From contig JAKSUD010000004.1 in the NCBI GenBank assembly GCA_024409185.1, positions 1 to 16,462 of the forward strand: a stretch of 16,462 nucleotides of DNA, given 5' to 3'. Within the stretch, counting starts at the first letter, position 1. Each line of letters begins with the position of its first letter. The translations under genes and the position numbers were made by a program. Shown here one piece after another: positions 12,201-16,057 of the stretch. The DNA is from an archaeon. Its GTDB lineage: Archaea > Methanobacteriota > Methanobacteria > Methanobacteriales > Methanobacteriaceae. The notes beneath the pieces are model-generated. The model was not told where the DNA came from and did not search any database. It worked only from the letters and a program-made list of their open reading frames with translations.

Positions 12201-15200
12201 ATTAAGAATTGACCTGGTACAGTACCTTTTTCAGCATTGAACTTTAAGTCTTTTTCTGTTAATCCAAGACTATTTTTATAAGTGAATTTAGACGGATCAC
12301 CATCATTATTCCATCTTAAATTATCGGCTGCTCTAAAGTCTAATGTAATTGTATAAGTTAAACCGGCAATAGCATCAAGACGTGATAAACCAAGGTCTGT
12401 TTTGTCTATATCATAATCATCTGGAGAAAATTCATTACTTTCTTCTCCACCAGTTAAATATACTTGATTTTTAATAGTTTTTGGACCTACTTTATATTCA
12501 AATGTATAATAACCTTTTTTAGCTTTTGAGAATTTATCTGCCAATTTGTCATCGAATTTGCAAGTAATAAAGCTATCTTCTTTTGTTACATCTAGTACTA
12601 TTTTTTCTCCATCAATATCAAATACACATTTGAAATCGATACTTTTATCATATTTAGTTACTACATCTCCATCTGAGTTGATTAAAGTATAGTTGAAAAT
12701 TGGAGTTGTGATTGTATTGTCTACTTTAAATTGGGAACCTGGTATTAATTCAGTAGTTTTATCTGTGGTTACATACATTTTGCTTTTTTCATCTGAAATA
12801 TAATCTTGTTTTATATTAATTGTAGTTTCATCTTCACTTGGTATATCTTTATCATTATAAGTTACTACAACTTTATATTCTCCTTCGTTATAGAATGGTT
12901 TTTTATATCTTATTTTACCATCTCCAGTAATTGTCTCATATTCTAATGGGATAGTTTTTTTATCACTTTTTGCTTCAACTTTTATTTTGTTGAGTGCTTC
13001 TTTTATTTTTTTTTCATCTGTTCCAATATTTGTTCCATTATCATCTTTTAAGATAACATCAACGTAACCAGTTTCATTGACATAAATATTTGGTGTGAGA
13101 ATTTCATATCTAGATTTATCTGTTGAGACATCTCCAGGAACTTTTTTATATTCGAAGTAATATTTACGATTGCAATCTTTAAGATTAATAACCCAAGTGA
13201 ATTTTCCAGTTGGTTGTTCAATTACATCATCGAAGGTATAAGTTTTTTTTGTTGTTGAATATTTAATAGTAAAATCACCTTCTTGTTTAGTTTCTTCACT
13301 TACTTCGGTATTAGTTAATTTATAGTCTGGTTGAGAGATTTCTTTGTGGTTTGCATCATATAATTTGAAATCGAAGTTAAGATTTTCTGGATTAGAATCG
13401 ATAAGAGTATAAGTGTTATCGTTGATTTTGAATAAATCACTGTTTACTGGTTCTAAATAGCAGGCTGCATTATTTACGGAAACAGTAATATCAATATCTT
13501 GTTTAAGTTTTTCATCATTTATATAGACACTAACTTTATTTCCGCTAGTTACATCTCCATAAATTGTATATGTACCTAAAATAGTTTCTGGGATAACAGT
13601 GAAATTACCTCCATTTTTTTCATCAACCATTACTTTAATTTTATCTTTTCCAATATCATAATTGTATAAGTATCCGTCTTCTGTAGTAAGTTCAATACTT
13701 AGGAAAGCAGTTGGGTCACCAGCTACAAGATCTTTGTTTAAAACTGTGACTTTTGTTTTACTAATATCAAGGTCATGGAAGCATGTAGTACGATCACCGA
13801 TTGTAAGAGGATTGGGGAAAACATAATTTATGGGAATTCTCTCTTCTTCATCATTGAAAGTAAGTACAATTTCATATGGGAAACTGGATTTTTTGAGAGT
13901 TTCATTCATATATATACCAAGATATTGTTTTCCATCTTTTTGAACTCTACTAATTGATAAATCTTGGAATTTGTAATCTGGGTCATGTGGTGAAGTCAAA
14001 ACGGCTTTTACTTTTTTTAAATCAAATGATTGAGGATATCCTCCTTTAGAGCTAGAAATTAAAGTTTTATGGTCTGATTCGGTCATATCAAATGCAGTGA
14101 CAAATCCTTTGTCTACACCTCTGAAGTTAAATTCTGCTTGACTATAAGGGACCCATTGTCCATTATTTGGATTATATACATATCCACCCTTTAAAGATTT
14201 TGGATATGGATAAGCAACGAATGAATAAATTGTACCTGCAACTTCTTCTCTTTGAGTTTCATTTTTTTTCTTTTTCATATATCCATGGAATGAATAATCT
14301 CCCATTGAATCAATTTCATATTTGCATGAGAAATAGTCTCCTTTTGGTACAGGTTCTAATTTAATAGTAGCAGCTTCTGGGGTTTTTCTTTCTATTTCAC
14401 AAGAAAATTCATAATCATAACTATCCATATCTTCGGCTTTTACTGGATTTTGTAAAGCATTTTTAAAGTAGCATCTATATTCAACAGTTTGTTTTTGATT
14501 TAATGCTGGAGTTGAATTATATGGAACAGAATTTTCTCCTACCATTTCACATATTGAAGAATGGAGATCAGGACCACTTTCAGTAACAATAACTTCGTAA
14601 GAACTATATTCTTTACCATCTATAGTAAGATTCATATATTTACCTGGGTTTATTTGGTAAGTTCCTGGTTTTGTTGCAACGAAGGTAAATTGGTAATGAT
14701 CTTGATATTTTTTCATAGAAACTCTTACTCCAGGATTAGCCAATTCTAATTTGCTTTTTTGAAGAATATAAGTTGAGTCATTTTCTAAGTCAATTATATT
14801 ACCATATTTATCGGTAATACTAAAGTCTAAAACAAATGAAACATTATTTTCTTTTATGGGGAAGTTTCCATCAGCTCCTTTTCCGTATTTAAGGATAATA
14901 CCATTTGTTTTTGTGTCATATTCTTGGTTTATTTCTCCAATTTTTCCATCATGTCCAATTAAGGTTACATAAGCTATGTCACCAGGAATAACTGTATAAT
15001 ATTTAGCTGAACCAAAACCTTTAGTTTCTTCCCAAAGACGTAATTTATAAGATCCAACTTTTGAGCAGGCATGTGTATTTACTTGTAAAGTGTAGTCATC
15101 TAAAACATAAAATTTAGCTGATTCATTAGCGGAACAATCAAATGAGGCACTAAGATTGTAATTCCAAATATTTAGTCCATAATAATGAGGAATCTTTTGT

Positions 15201-16057
15201 CCTTTACTATTGTAGAAAGTAAATCTATATTTGATTGGGGAATCAGTTTGATATGAATAGGTATCGAATGCTTCTCCTCTAACATAGAATTTACCATCTG
15301 TTTTTGTGAGGTCCATGTTATCTTCGCAAACGAAAGTTCCAGACAAGCTTAATTCTCTTCTGTTTCCATTCATATAGCCAGTAAAACCAACATAAATAAG
15401 GTCAGTACCAAATTTTTCTTTAAGGTCAACATCATAAGAGAAGAGGATATCAGAAGAACCAGAATAGACATTTAATTTTTTGTCTTCATAAACTACTCTG
15501 AAGTCCCAACTCATAGGTTTGCTAGGATCATATCTTTGATTAAGTAAATTTCCAGTTTTAATTGCAGAAGTATCATCTCCATCACAATCATTATCACAAT
15601 ATTTGAGAGAAAAGCCATTAGCTTCTTTATCTACTAAGTTTTTATTGAAATCGAATTCAATTACATAGCTTTTGGTAAATCCGTAATAACCAATATGTTC
15701 TCCTGAACCTTCACCAATAGTATTATTGGATTTAGATAAGACTATAGTAAATCCTTCAAAATTTCTTTCACCGGGCTCTTCTATTATTTCTACTGGATCC
15801 ATACTAGCCTTAAAATGTATTTCAAATCTTGGATCAATTCTCATTTTTCTTCTATACCATAGAGCTCCACTTCCTTCTCCAAAGTTTAAAGATAAAGGAA
15901 TTAGCCTTGCAGCTTTATAGGCACTAGCAGTTGTTTCATCGAGATAAGTTTTGATCATACCCGACGAGCATGTTTCATCAGCAAAGACTGATTGGAGTGA
16001 TAAAAGGAAGCAAGCTACAAAAAACATAAAAACTAAATTAGTTTTTTTATTTTTCAT
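263..16057 (-). CDS. Giant secreted multidomain surface/matrix protein (L-type lectin, filamin/Ig repeats, triple choice-of-anchor-A, Cys-rich tail)
   Basis: The frame is open for 5,264 codons from ATG at 16057-16055 to a TAA stop at 265-263. An in-frame TAA at 16069-16067, nine bases upstream, makes this the first possible Met, and a typical signal peptide follows at once. Order of parts: signal peptide 1-26, L-type lectin-like 32-244, filamin/Ig-like domains 248-2658, three choice-of-anchor-A-like units 2659-3640, filamin/Ig-like domains 3641-5025, Cys-rich modules 5026-5264. No hydrophobic segment is seen after the signal peptide, so the protein is predicted to be soluble and secreted, or retained on the surface by binding or disulfides. 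No intron is needed over 15.8 kb. Codon choice is AT-rich throughout (AGA for Arg, TTA for Leu, GGA/GGT for Gly). I know no named gene with this architecture. An adhesin or extracellular matrix role is an inference from lectin plus Ig-like stalk plus adhesin-type domains. Confidence 0.96.
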   Translation of the reverse strand: MKNKKTNLVFMFFVACFLLSLQSVFADETCSSGMIKTYLDETTASAYKAARLIPLSLNFGEGSGALWYRRKMRIDPRFEIHFKASMDPVEIIEEPGERNFEGFTIVLSKSNNTIGEGSGEHIGYYGFTKSYVIEFDFNKNLVDKEANGFSLKYCDNDCDGDDTSAIKTGNLLNQRYDPSKPMSWDFRVVYEDKKLNVYSGSSDILFSYDVDLKEKFGTDLIYVGFTGYMNGNRRELSLSGTFVCEDNMDLTKTDGKFYVRGEAFDTYSYQTDSPIKYRFTFYNSKGQKIPHYYGLNIWNYNLSASFDCSANESAKFYVLDDYTLQVNTHACSKVGSYKLRLWEETKGFGSAKYYTVIPGDIAYVTLIGHDGKIGEINQEYDTKTNGIILKYGKGADGNFPIKENNVSFVLDFSITDKYGNIIDLENDSTYILQKSKLELANPGVRVSMKKYQDHYQFTFVATKPGTYQINPGKYMNLTIDGKEYSSYEVIVTESGPDLHSSICEMVGENSVPYNSTPALNQKQTVEYRCYFKNALQNPVKAEDMDSYDYEFSCEIERKTPEAATIKLEPVPKGDYFSCKYEIDSMGDYSFHGYMKKKKNETQREEVAGTIYSFVAYPYPKSLKGGYVYNPNNGQWVPYSQAEFNFRGVDKGFVTAFDMTESDHKTLISSSKGGYPQSFDLKKVKAVLTSPHDPDYKFQDLSISRVQKDGKQYLGIYMNETLKKSSFPYEIVLTFNDEEERIPINYVFPNPLTIGDRTTCFHDLDISKTKVTVLNKDLVAGDPTAFLSIELTTEDGYLYNYDIGKDKIKVMVDEKNGGNFTVIPETILGTYTIYGDVTSGNKVSVYINDEKLKQDIDITVSVNNAACYLEPVNSDLFKINDNTYTLIDSNPENLNFDFKLYDANHKEISQPDYKLTNTEVSEETKQEGDFTIKYSTTKKTYTFDDVIEQPTGKFTWVINLKDCNRKYYFEYKKVPGDVSTDKSRYEILTPNIYVNETGYVDVILKDDNGTNIGTDEKKIKEALNKIKVEAKSDKKTIPLEYETITGDGKIRYKKPFYNEGEYKVVVTYNDKDIPSEDETTINIKQDYISDEKSKMYVTTDKTTELIPGSQFKVDNTITTPIFNYTLINSDGDVVTKYDKSIDFKCVFDIDGEKIVLDVTKEDSFITCKFDDKLADKFSKAKKGYYTFEYKVGPKTIKNQVYLTGGEESNEFSPDDYDIDKTDLGLSRLDAIAGLTYTITLDFRAADNLRWNNDGDPSKFTYKNSLGLTEKDLKFNAEKGTVPGQFLIYMTPYKVTEKGQENIITIYYDKKEIPTKVALTVKCGELGKLELNKKVLEGTVDNLPYLQFIPYDKYGNLYTDLFDPSIWKKEYLNGLVLGEPQNDVYIYPDNWVSDGKYLYVQYKATSPTKVDVTSPYFKEKYTLTINGGNIDPDKTFAKIIEKTGQTAGSEYTIRVDARDPYSNKVAVTDEDMENFRIYYKTPTSEEIDITKDCKLADDRYSFDCKSKVITAGPVTFNVKFGKKNIECTSCTTNIKPGEISFKKTQIYNTNPYYTTGIPTFEMELYDDYNNKIDNNEEIESYEVEAKLEGTDVKLCVYDVDGKKTITVCQPNGDDNYNKFLYLNNKEYTITVYKGSDKVETKLLITNNSGSGSSAALDLSKTYFNPSEFDLVAGEKLIVLMELRAVDGLRKNSWYPDFKDDIKLDFTEPDYCDYNVLQASLPGQYYIQISCTQKAENSFYVSFNGTKINQKLSIHVKAAPAYTIEVQNPEKYDETLGRYVLKTNPTNDENIQFSFKLKDQFGNYLNDLPLSKVEAYIYSSGYGNDESKYTITNSNGVYTVKEKIYEAIGEHSWTVICRGSRATFAYKRLPGKPVAENSYYYLNINEMLIEQTSYVLIALRDRYSVEIKDEDQIKNIRKQIVVSGIKGTEKVNYEYDTTVENQLVYKAMYPSTGSYVVEATYNGQKLTPDGSNKLIISNQKYAIDSNVLTFVRGKEEYTLSPNKQNNIDNTKGAISFRYYLATEKGEQIKNYDKNIKITCKLTQDQESKRDLVVTKSDNYVTIDFQDKDKRDFTSLKAGKYNLVLNVDGEERTYILNLFGDSVTKQYSSSSKIDISKTTLSDTVIYGTAGVPINITLEFRASDGLRWNNVPSLNDFIFSNKLNLPSTQFKAIAYLGKEKGQVIISITQNKVSMDTPNIVNIQYGNYKVIDPIHLYIRCGEVGKLNLVTQPKDGTVLEPPTLKFTATDKYGNQWTTQNNQVNTIQLVELTNATNSDGEKLYPYVYADNDYIYIEYQSMKSTTVTVTSKYFDNEGKQEEIKYKLLSGPISAYRTTAEVRNGRSTNIGDYYVLDIYPKDVYGNPVDNLDSNTLKDFKVTYETPDDENKRPTEKGLDISDKCTIVYQDEYSIIECIYYVETAGNLFYRVLYKNMDVFCESCRFYVKEGEIDFTKTEVRYLNTEEEISGKPVYVKAGSVPEFEVVFKDRYGNIITHTDTVRNVDFTYNIEGVDIKLCATNKLNTKVITVCPDQVDKWYTTTNGLRALTLDFGGVKVDYSIIVNDGVDGSSGEMSLCKTEFSPTTLTLVAGVEKIIKMELKDDNGNRKNGWLDNVDSVVDIKFSKDADSCSHRIERSNIPGIYNIKVKCSKAREDNLIYVKVETSTIKKTTQTVKNELKESNIEEKNKETETFKTYNEAYNWAVQQPCVLDGQIETKETQGSDICFDTNQDAVSWASKNGYDRGLIQQKKNGVRKFEDKTITEGVVKEISVGWANLHEYNYITIDGDLKLGTHTRGSVYVNGNIYGGGAGIDDTYDHGIPIQTTSYVKGTSNEVDGTSGRNGLTIFKNRKKKLQDSTNDIKNYWSTVIQQLLDRGLAKQVRNSDELRDKYMQYHKYQAEGSDSAIRSIDDSLVYVYLGTDNFDISNWYSFQGVLFAPNAHVYVPWCNWCGTIVAKSIESNGEAHPWAPRNKIDVNVGGQEQTVWREEDVYTYCITRVDRSYTANRICTTIKSNIVCDEPKTFSSYNEAFSWANDIGYIIKGDVEIIKGQDSGTYQFDTREKAVEFAKKYNTDVSEIETETIANYALSEITQLNTNGVTVNWNNLNEYNYVTLDGDLKLGTHTRGSVYVNGNIYGGAAGIDDTRDNNLVVAQTTSYVKGTSTDADYSWGRGIGMFMDRKQKLTDSTSTITNYWNNVANLLISKQIGIQVKDANSLLSYIRKNPYTAKGSDSAIRKIEDNLIFVYTGTATLYIPNEVSFKGILIAPKAKVVVPACNWSGSIVAKSIDSDAEAHAWAPIRTEKKATVIWKVTVDGYGAKYKVTRCKNNVLCEDPKLFDSESQGRSWATQQGYELKDIIKNEAKTQGETTVYYSRTEAVNYAKSKGYGENIITEEKTGGTFVDSSITSGLKSITCNWNNVFEFNFITLDGNLGCYGHTRGSVCVNGDILGGGGIDDTRDNSVVVIQTQSYVKGSSSGVDGTSGRGNGVFSARKKKLYDSATDMTNYWVAVAKRLVEKGLAHEIKNEWELEQYFNKDPYHAYNGDSQINYLSDKLIYVYLGYGTIKGTFNSQFKGLLIAPYAHVNMPGGNWAGTVVAKSIDANTEQHLWRPSGSSSSKYIVTIPSSSKITYTVIRCKVQSPSESEITKEIELKCKESKTIKLIVKPTTPEKPITKTIYDEPINKLVDYISVDKTYYIVQQFNDIYGNKANPADIPIDETTYEVIKQDGVDSDESCVLKVTTRATGDVLLTLTSKTAITCIIKNKKYPKDEFKITFIPGEIRSEKTIIEVENQNVTVGKDVNITVLLRDQYGNYINPKNTTIEIPPEIYYIKDYKKEVIPYHAIEKRGDKYVLVYKANFTNPEMNYIYGSYEEEPLSCGKSCVVDVKVEQIPDFKNSEISVYVPTSNEFVPLKEGDVQNNYNVRAIYKIEPRDQFGNRVVNFPPGTKFGDLKAELVSQTNPEVKYELVTRVIPGEEGSTVELVTDDKYTELPPGTYDVIIKNNDGTIKKNVTIAKITQTEENTEIARQKTIINEASIVFEAGDSGEMHLELRTNDNLRSSAWENSKITVESCRKDDKTFKYKVEHSGVKGQFIVTVTSEKPTTFPELIQCPLKVFIEGEELKNFHPLMIVTPGPIYTAEILSKYFKDEKNHVMLDGDADKYEYPFEIKAYDQYGNLVPADQKVIGIKVTIDGKETELSFIPQNDGSEKYIAFTPIAGTYTVSSNLNPLSGKNYLPYNAKFEVKPGSKIDTSKTIVREISDNIEAGDKGQLVIYSYDTYGNLITDKQVINGYNITFVDVNKKTYKTKIDEIREDGGAVITTEEKITPSGYTTYEIVYNKTDIIPTPEKPILVVPGSPDLKNLELIVYGKKGSSELKKYKQNETFTISTTEIPEMSVKFYDEYGNPIDDIPDDVKVINARLEGNEMETIRLEPIPGKSEIKLDFAGNETLMDIYSDLVSGKYKFTFDVDTKEEDETFTYPVNIVTGKDDKKYGNGDVDVSKSIVGPENLNIKAGEYETVNVELRTKEGKLYNKDINPENIIVEIDDEDPTFKYEVKKTNENNGFYGISVTSEKSGKNNMTVSYYDDETKKTEKIGVVKYNVISDPQVTSIELVTPLKELIEPETSNVVEFKIKDQFGNVIKNRPDYTDNFRVLDFNKDITSSCKITLEKGEVYKIVINPNYPPVDRSINILYEDENGSRRLFTQDIKVTLKREIDYQRTEISSKNSREIMVEDILDMKFYLYDIGNNCIEKVDYGDKLKVEVIGPIETAPNAKKEYTVKKTENPLLDCQNEYQIITSDKDKYTKKGNYTINIYADGKKIQQFNQICRTRPITPDQIQWKEYEVTAEPGKFIIDFIAVDDYNNTEFVDDFEDHIEATINTTTGTPVPFRFVPYDLTNGTRVILQIFQAGQFEPYFMFDEHPLSIFDNEQNISGPKPYCTSENKTEIDESPLVNVSINKPATFIVICYDQWGNRITHGGDDFTSNGRLLLLKQGQTKLETTIVDNNDGSYNVNFIPKLEGDYYITVYLRGERFGDDVHINLETEPCFGEKSIKCQDSGKCVEKISDCYEIPEPCTRDKPFSCLVGGETKCVESQKDCDCPPGFYRCGWQHYCVPEERKGDMCPEVITTNKTCSKDTFVQTYIVFVDGICRTPDEHDPNQLVCPMGKVLCADLSCRDSYYDCYVPPNPCPADSIRCINQQCKVSNDLCPSTYACKNPLYKACPDGTCVKNEIECTTLPKCDGELGYLCANLECAHDNPSCADKTSCGHGADLCSDSICRKSCTKE
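266..982 (-). other. Cys-rich C-terminal tail, eight four-cysteine modules (residues 5026-5264)
   Basis: The last 239 residues contain 34 cysteines. They fall into eight modules of the form C-x(6-8)-C-x(4-6)-C-x(5-8)-C, for example CPMGKVLCADLSCRDSYYDC and CPADSIRCINQQCKVSNDLC. Two further cysteines lie in a spacer (TCSKDTF ... DGICR) between the third and fourth modules. The pattern 'CP.g...C.dg.C.....C' suggests small disulfide-knotted modules like those of many secreted eukaryotic proteins. I cannot assign a named family. The protein ends SCTKE with no hydrophobic or GPI-type tail. Confidence 0.78.
983..2623 (-). repeat. Filamin/Ig-like quartet Q7 plus a final domain (residues 4479-5025)
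   Basis: The block opens VDVSKS with IKAGEYETVNVELRTKEG. The following domains start near VISDPQVTSIEL (with KDQFGNVI), near LKREIDYQRTEI and near ITPDQIQW. A fifth domain (about 4911-5025) is the clearest filamin repeat of the protein: ICYDQWGNRITHGGDDF, then NNDGSYNVNFIPKLEGDYYITV, matching the canonical 'D..GN...GGd.F' and 'DGtY.V.y.P...G.Y.i.V' features. It leads directly into the Cys-rich tail. Confidence 0.72.
2624..4033 (-). repeat. Filamin/Ig-like quartet Q6 (residues 4009-4478)
   Basis: The quartet opens IARQKTIINE with FEAGDSGEMHLELRTNDNLRSSAW spread over the first domain's start. The second domain begins near TPGPIYTAEIL and has YDQYGNLV. The third begins KPGSKIDTSKT with AGDKG and YDTYGNLI. 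The fourth begins PGSPDLKNLEL, has YDEYGNPI and ends LVSGKYKFTFDVD. The 'D.YGN' filamin turn is clear in three of the four domains. Confidence 0.7.
4034..5137 (-). repeat. Filamin/Ig-like quartet Q5, remaining three domains (residues 3641-4008)
   Basis: Three domains follow the cassette. The first contains FNDIYGNKANP, the second begins IPGEIRSEKTI with LRDQYGNYI and ends with SCGKSC, and the third begins IPDFKNSEISV with PRDQFGNRV. These match, in order, the second, third and fourth domain types of the other quartets, including the CxxC-like end of the third type. With the first domain at 2564-2658 they complete one quartet of about 463 residues once the cassette is left out. Confidence 0.68.
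5138..6088 (-). repeat. Cassette unit 3: EA..WA doublet + choice-of-anchor-A-like domain + linker (residues 3324-3640)
   Basis: The unit opens with FDSESQGRSWATQQGYE and a second element, YSRTEAVNYAKSKGY. The choice-of-anchor-A-like domain lies at 3390-3596. A Ser-rich spacer (SGSSSSKY), a strand ending YTVIRCK and a Glu/Ser/Lys-rich linker close the cassette before the filamin/Ig-like domains resume near residue 3641. It is the most diverged unit of the three. Confidence 0.78.
5270..5890 (-). other. Choice-of-anchor-A-like domain 3 (residues 3390-3596)
   Basis: The domain has FNFITLDGNL, then GHTRGSVCVNGDILGGG and GIDDTRDN. The C-terminal block reads FKGLLIAPYAHVNMP, then NWAGTVVAKSIDANTEQH. 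The Glu-x-His end is kept (EQH instead of EAH). The middle has RKKKLYDSATDMTNYW and GDSQINYLSDKLIYVYLG. Length is about 207 residues. Divergence from domains 1 and 2 is spread over the whole domain, which suggests an older duplication. Confidence 0.75.
6203..6835 (-). other. Choice-of-anchor-A-like domain 2 (residues 3075-3285)
   Basis: The domain has YNYVTLDGDL and the same THTRGSVYVNGNIYGG block as domain 1. The C-terminal block reads FKGILIAPKAKVVVP, then NWSGSIVAKSIDSDAEAH. The middle has RKQKLTDSTSTITNYW and GSDSAIRKIEDNLIFVYTG. Length is about 211 residues. It lacks the cysteines around NW that domain 1 has (WCNWC becomes ACNWS), so a disulfide there is not a general feature. Confidence 0.75.
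6687..6751 (-). repeat. 65-base near-identical direct repeat, copy 2 (cassette unit 2)
   Basis: This is the partner of 7671-7735, 984 bases away, with 64 of 65 bases identical. The corresponding part of unit 3 encodes a related but changed segment (GHTRGSVCVNGDILGG) and does not share the DNA identity. Confidence 0.9.
7181..7807 (-). other. Choice-of-anchor-A-like domain 1 (residues 2751-2959)
   Basis: Choice-of-anchor-A domains are known mainly from bacterial surface proteins. They share an N-terminal 'fN....gd......GrvavgGni' block and a C-terminal 'f.G.llAP.a.v......G.viaks..g.gE.H' block. Both are here: YNYITIDGDL then THTRGSVYVNGNIYGG near the start, and FQGVLFAPNAHVYVP, WCGTIVAKSIESNGEAH near the end. 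Length is about 209 residues. A helical, charged middle (KNRKKKLQDSTNDIKNYW) and GSDSAI..IDDSLVYVYLG also recur in the other copies. The family's function is unproven; surface adhesion is the usual guess. Assignment is from remembered family features, not from a search. Confidence 0.75.
7671..7735 (-). repeat. 65-base near-identical direct repeat, copy 1 (cassette unit 1)
   Basis: These 65 bases match 6687-6751 with one mismatch (G for T at 7697, within ACGGAT versus ACTGAT). They encode the identical stretch GDLKLGTHTRGSVYVNGNIYG within choice-of-anchor-A-like domains 1 and 2. The surrounding sequence of the two units is far less alike. Confidence 0.9.
8084..8368 (-). repeat. Filamin/Ig-like quartet Q5, first domain (residues 2564-2658)
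   Basis: This is a single A-type domain opening MSLCKTEF with LVAGVEK, leading to ELKDDNGNRKNGW, nearest to the first domain of Q3 (LRKNSW). It ends with KVETSTIKK and runs into a charged, low-complexity linker rich in Lys, Glu, Asn and Thr (2659-2682). The rest of this quartet resumes only after the choice-of-anchor cassette. Confidence 0.68.
8369..9733 (-). repeat. Filamin/Ig-like quartet Q4 (residues 2109-2563)
   Basis: This quartet opens with IDISKT and GTAG, leading to EFRASDGLRWNN. The second domain begins IRCGEVGKLNL with ATDKYGNQW. The third begins near SGPISAYRT with KDVYGNPV and ends with CESC. The fourth begins with KEGEIDFTKTEV, has KDRYGNII and a Cys pair (KLC ... ITVC). It is the best internal match to Q2. 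The Q2-to-Q4 anchor spacing is 894 residues, about two quartets. Confidence 0.7.
9734..11098 (-). repeat. Filamin/Ig-like quartet Q3 (residues 1654-2108)
   Basis: This quartet opens with LDLSKT and LVAGEK, leading to MELRAVDGLRKNSW. The second domain starts at AAPAYTIEV and has LKDQFGNYL, a clear filamin-type turn. The third begins LPGKPVAENSYYY. The fourth begins near KYAIDSNVL and ends SLKAGKYNLVLNVDGE, closely like the fourth domain of Q6 (LVSGKYKFTFDVD). It is followed by a short Ser linker. Confidence 0.7.
11099..12415 (-). repeat. Filamin/Ig-like quartet Q2 (residues 1215-1653)
   Basis: This quartet opens with YDIDKT and an AIAG segment leading to DFRAADNLRWNN. The second domain begins with VKCGELGKLEL and has YDKYGNLY. 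The third begins near GGNIDPDKT and ends with a CTSC pair. The fourth begins with KPGEISFKKTQI and contains a Cys pair (KLC ... ITVC). Domain by domain it matches Q4, with shared RWNN, CGE.GKL, CxxC and Cys-pair signatures, so Q2 and Q4 probably arose from one ancestral block. The fourth domain ends in a flexible Ser/Gly/Asn linker (NNSGSGSSAA). Confidence 0.7.
12416..13771 (-). repeat. Filamin/Ig-like quartet Q1 (residues 763-1214)
   Basis: This quartet opens with LDISKT and LVAGD. The first domain contains ELTTEDGYLYNYDI, which closely resembles the first domain of the last quartet (ELRTKEGKLYNKDI). The second domain begins after the NNAACYLEPV segment, the third at VPGDVSTDKS, and the fourth near DYISDEKSK, ending with KKGYYTFEYKVG. 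The domains look like filamin/ABP280-type Ig folds, each of about 110-115 residues, with the 'D..GN' turn partly degenerate. Confidence 0.65.
13772..15316 (-). repeat. Filamin/Ig-like quartet Q0 (residues 248-762), divergent
   Basis: Four beta-sandwich-type domains follow the lectin. The first opens with DLTKT (249-253), resembling the 'LDxSKT' opening of the later quartets. The second starts near IPGDI and carries ITDKYGN, a filamin-style 'D.YGN' turn. The third starts near SGPDL. The fourth contains NPNNGQWVPY. This block is the longest quartet (about 515 residues) and the most diverged, and it lacks the LELR/LR..W signature. Individual domain boundaries are approximate. Confidence 0.6.
15326..15964 (-). 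other. L-type (legume-like) lectin domain, residues about 32-244
   Basis: Seen in order: a first strand with FEIHFKAS (78-85); EGFTIVLS (101-108), matching the family's DGFAF-type strand with Glu in place of Asp; GYYGFTKSYVIEFDFNKN (123-140), matching the lectin core where the family carries a VEFDT..N metal-binding strand; WDFRVVYEDKKLNVY (184-198); and YVGFTGYMNG (222-231), matching the family's 'VGFSA.TG' strand. The stretch 151-163 has Cys154 and Cys158 inside an acidic loop (CDNDCDGDD), and Cys244 closes the domain. L-type lectins bind glycans in a Ca/Mn-dependent way. Whether this copy keeps sugar binding is uncertain because the usual Asp of the DG motif is Glu. Its place at the mature N-terminus suits a glycan-recognising tip. 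Confidence 0.8.
15980..16057 (-). other. Signal peptide (residues 1-26)
   Basis: The N-terminus has the three classic parts: a basic stretch (MKNKK), a hydrophobic core (residues 8-21, rich in F, L, V and M), and a small-residue cleavage site S-V-F-A before D27. Val at -3 and Ala at -1 fit the usual signal peptidase rule. It sends the protein into the secretory pathway. It also supports the chosen start codon, because the core begins only seven residues from this Met. Confidence 0.93.

Noticed and set aside
263..16057. An anaerobic-fungal cellulosome scaffoldin
   Set aside because: Large scaffoldins of gut fungi came to mind because of size, AT content and anchor-type domains. No enzyme, fungal dockerin or short scaffoldin repeat is visible here, so the label is not justified.
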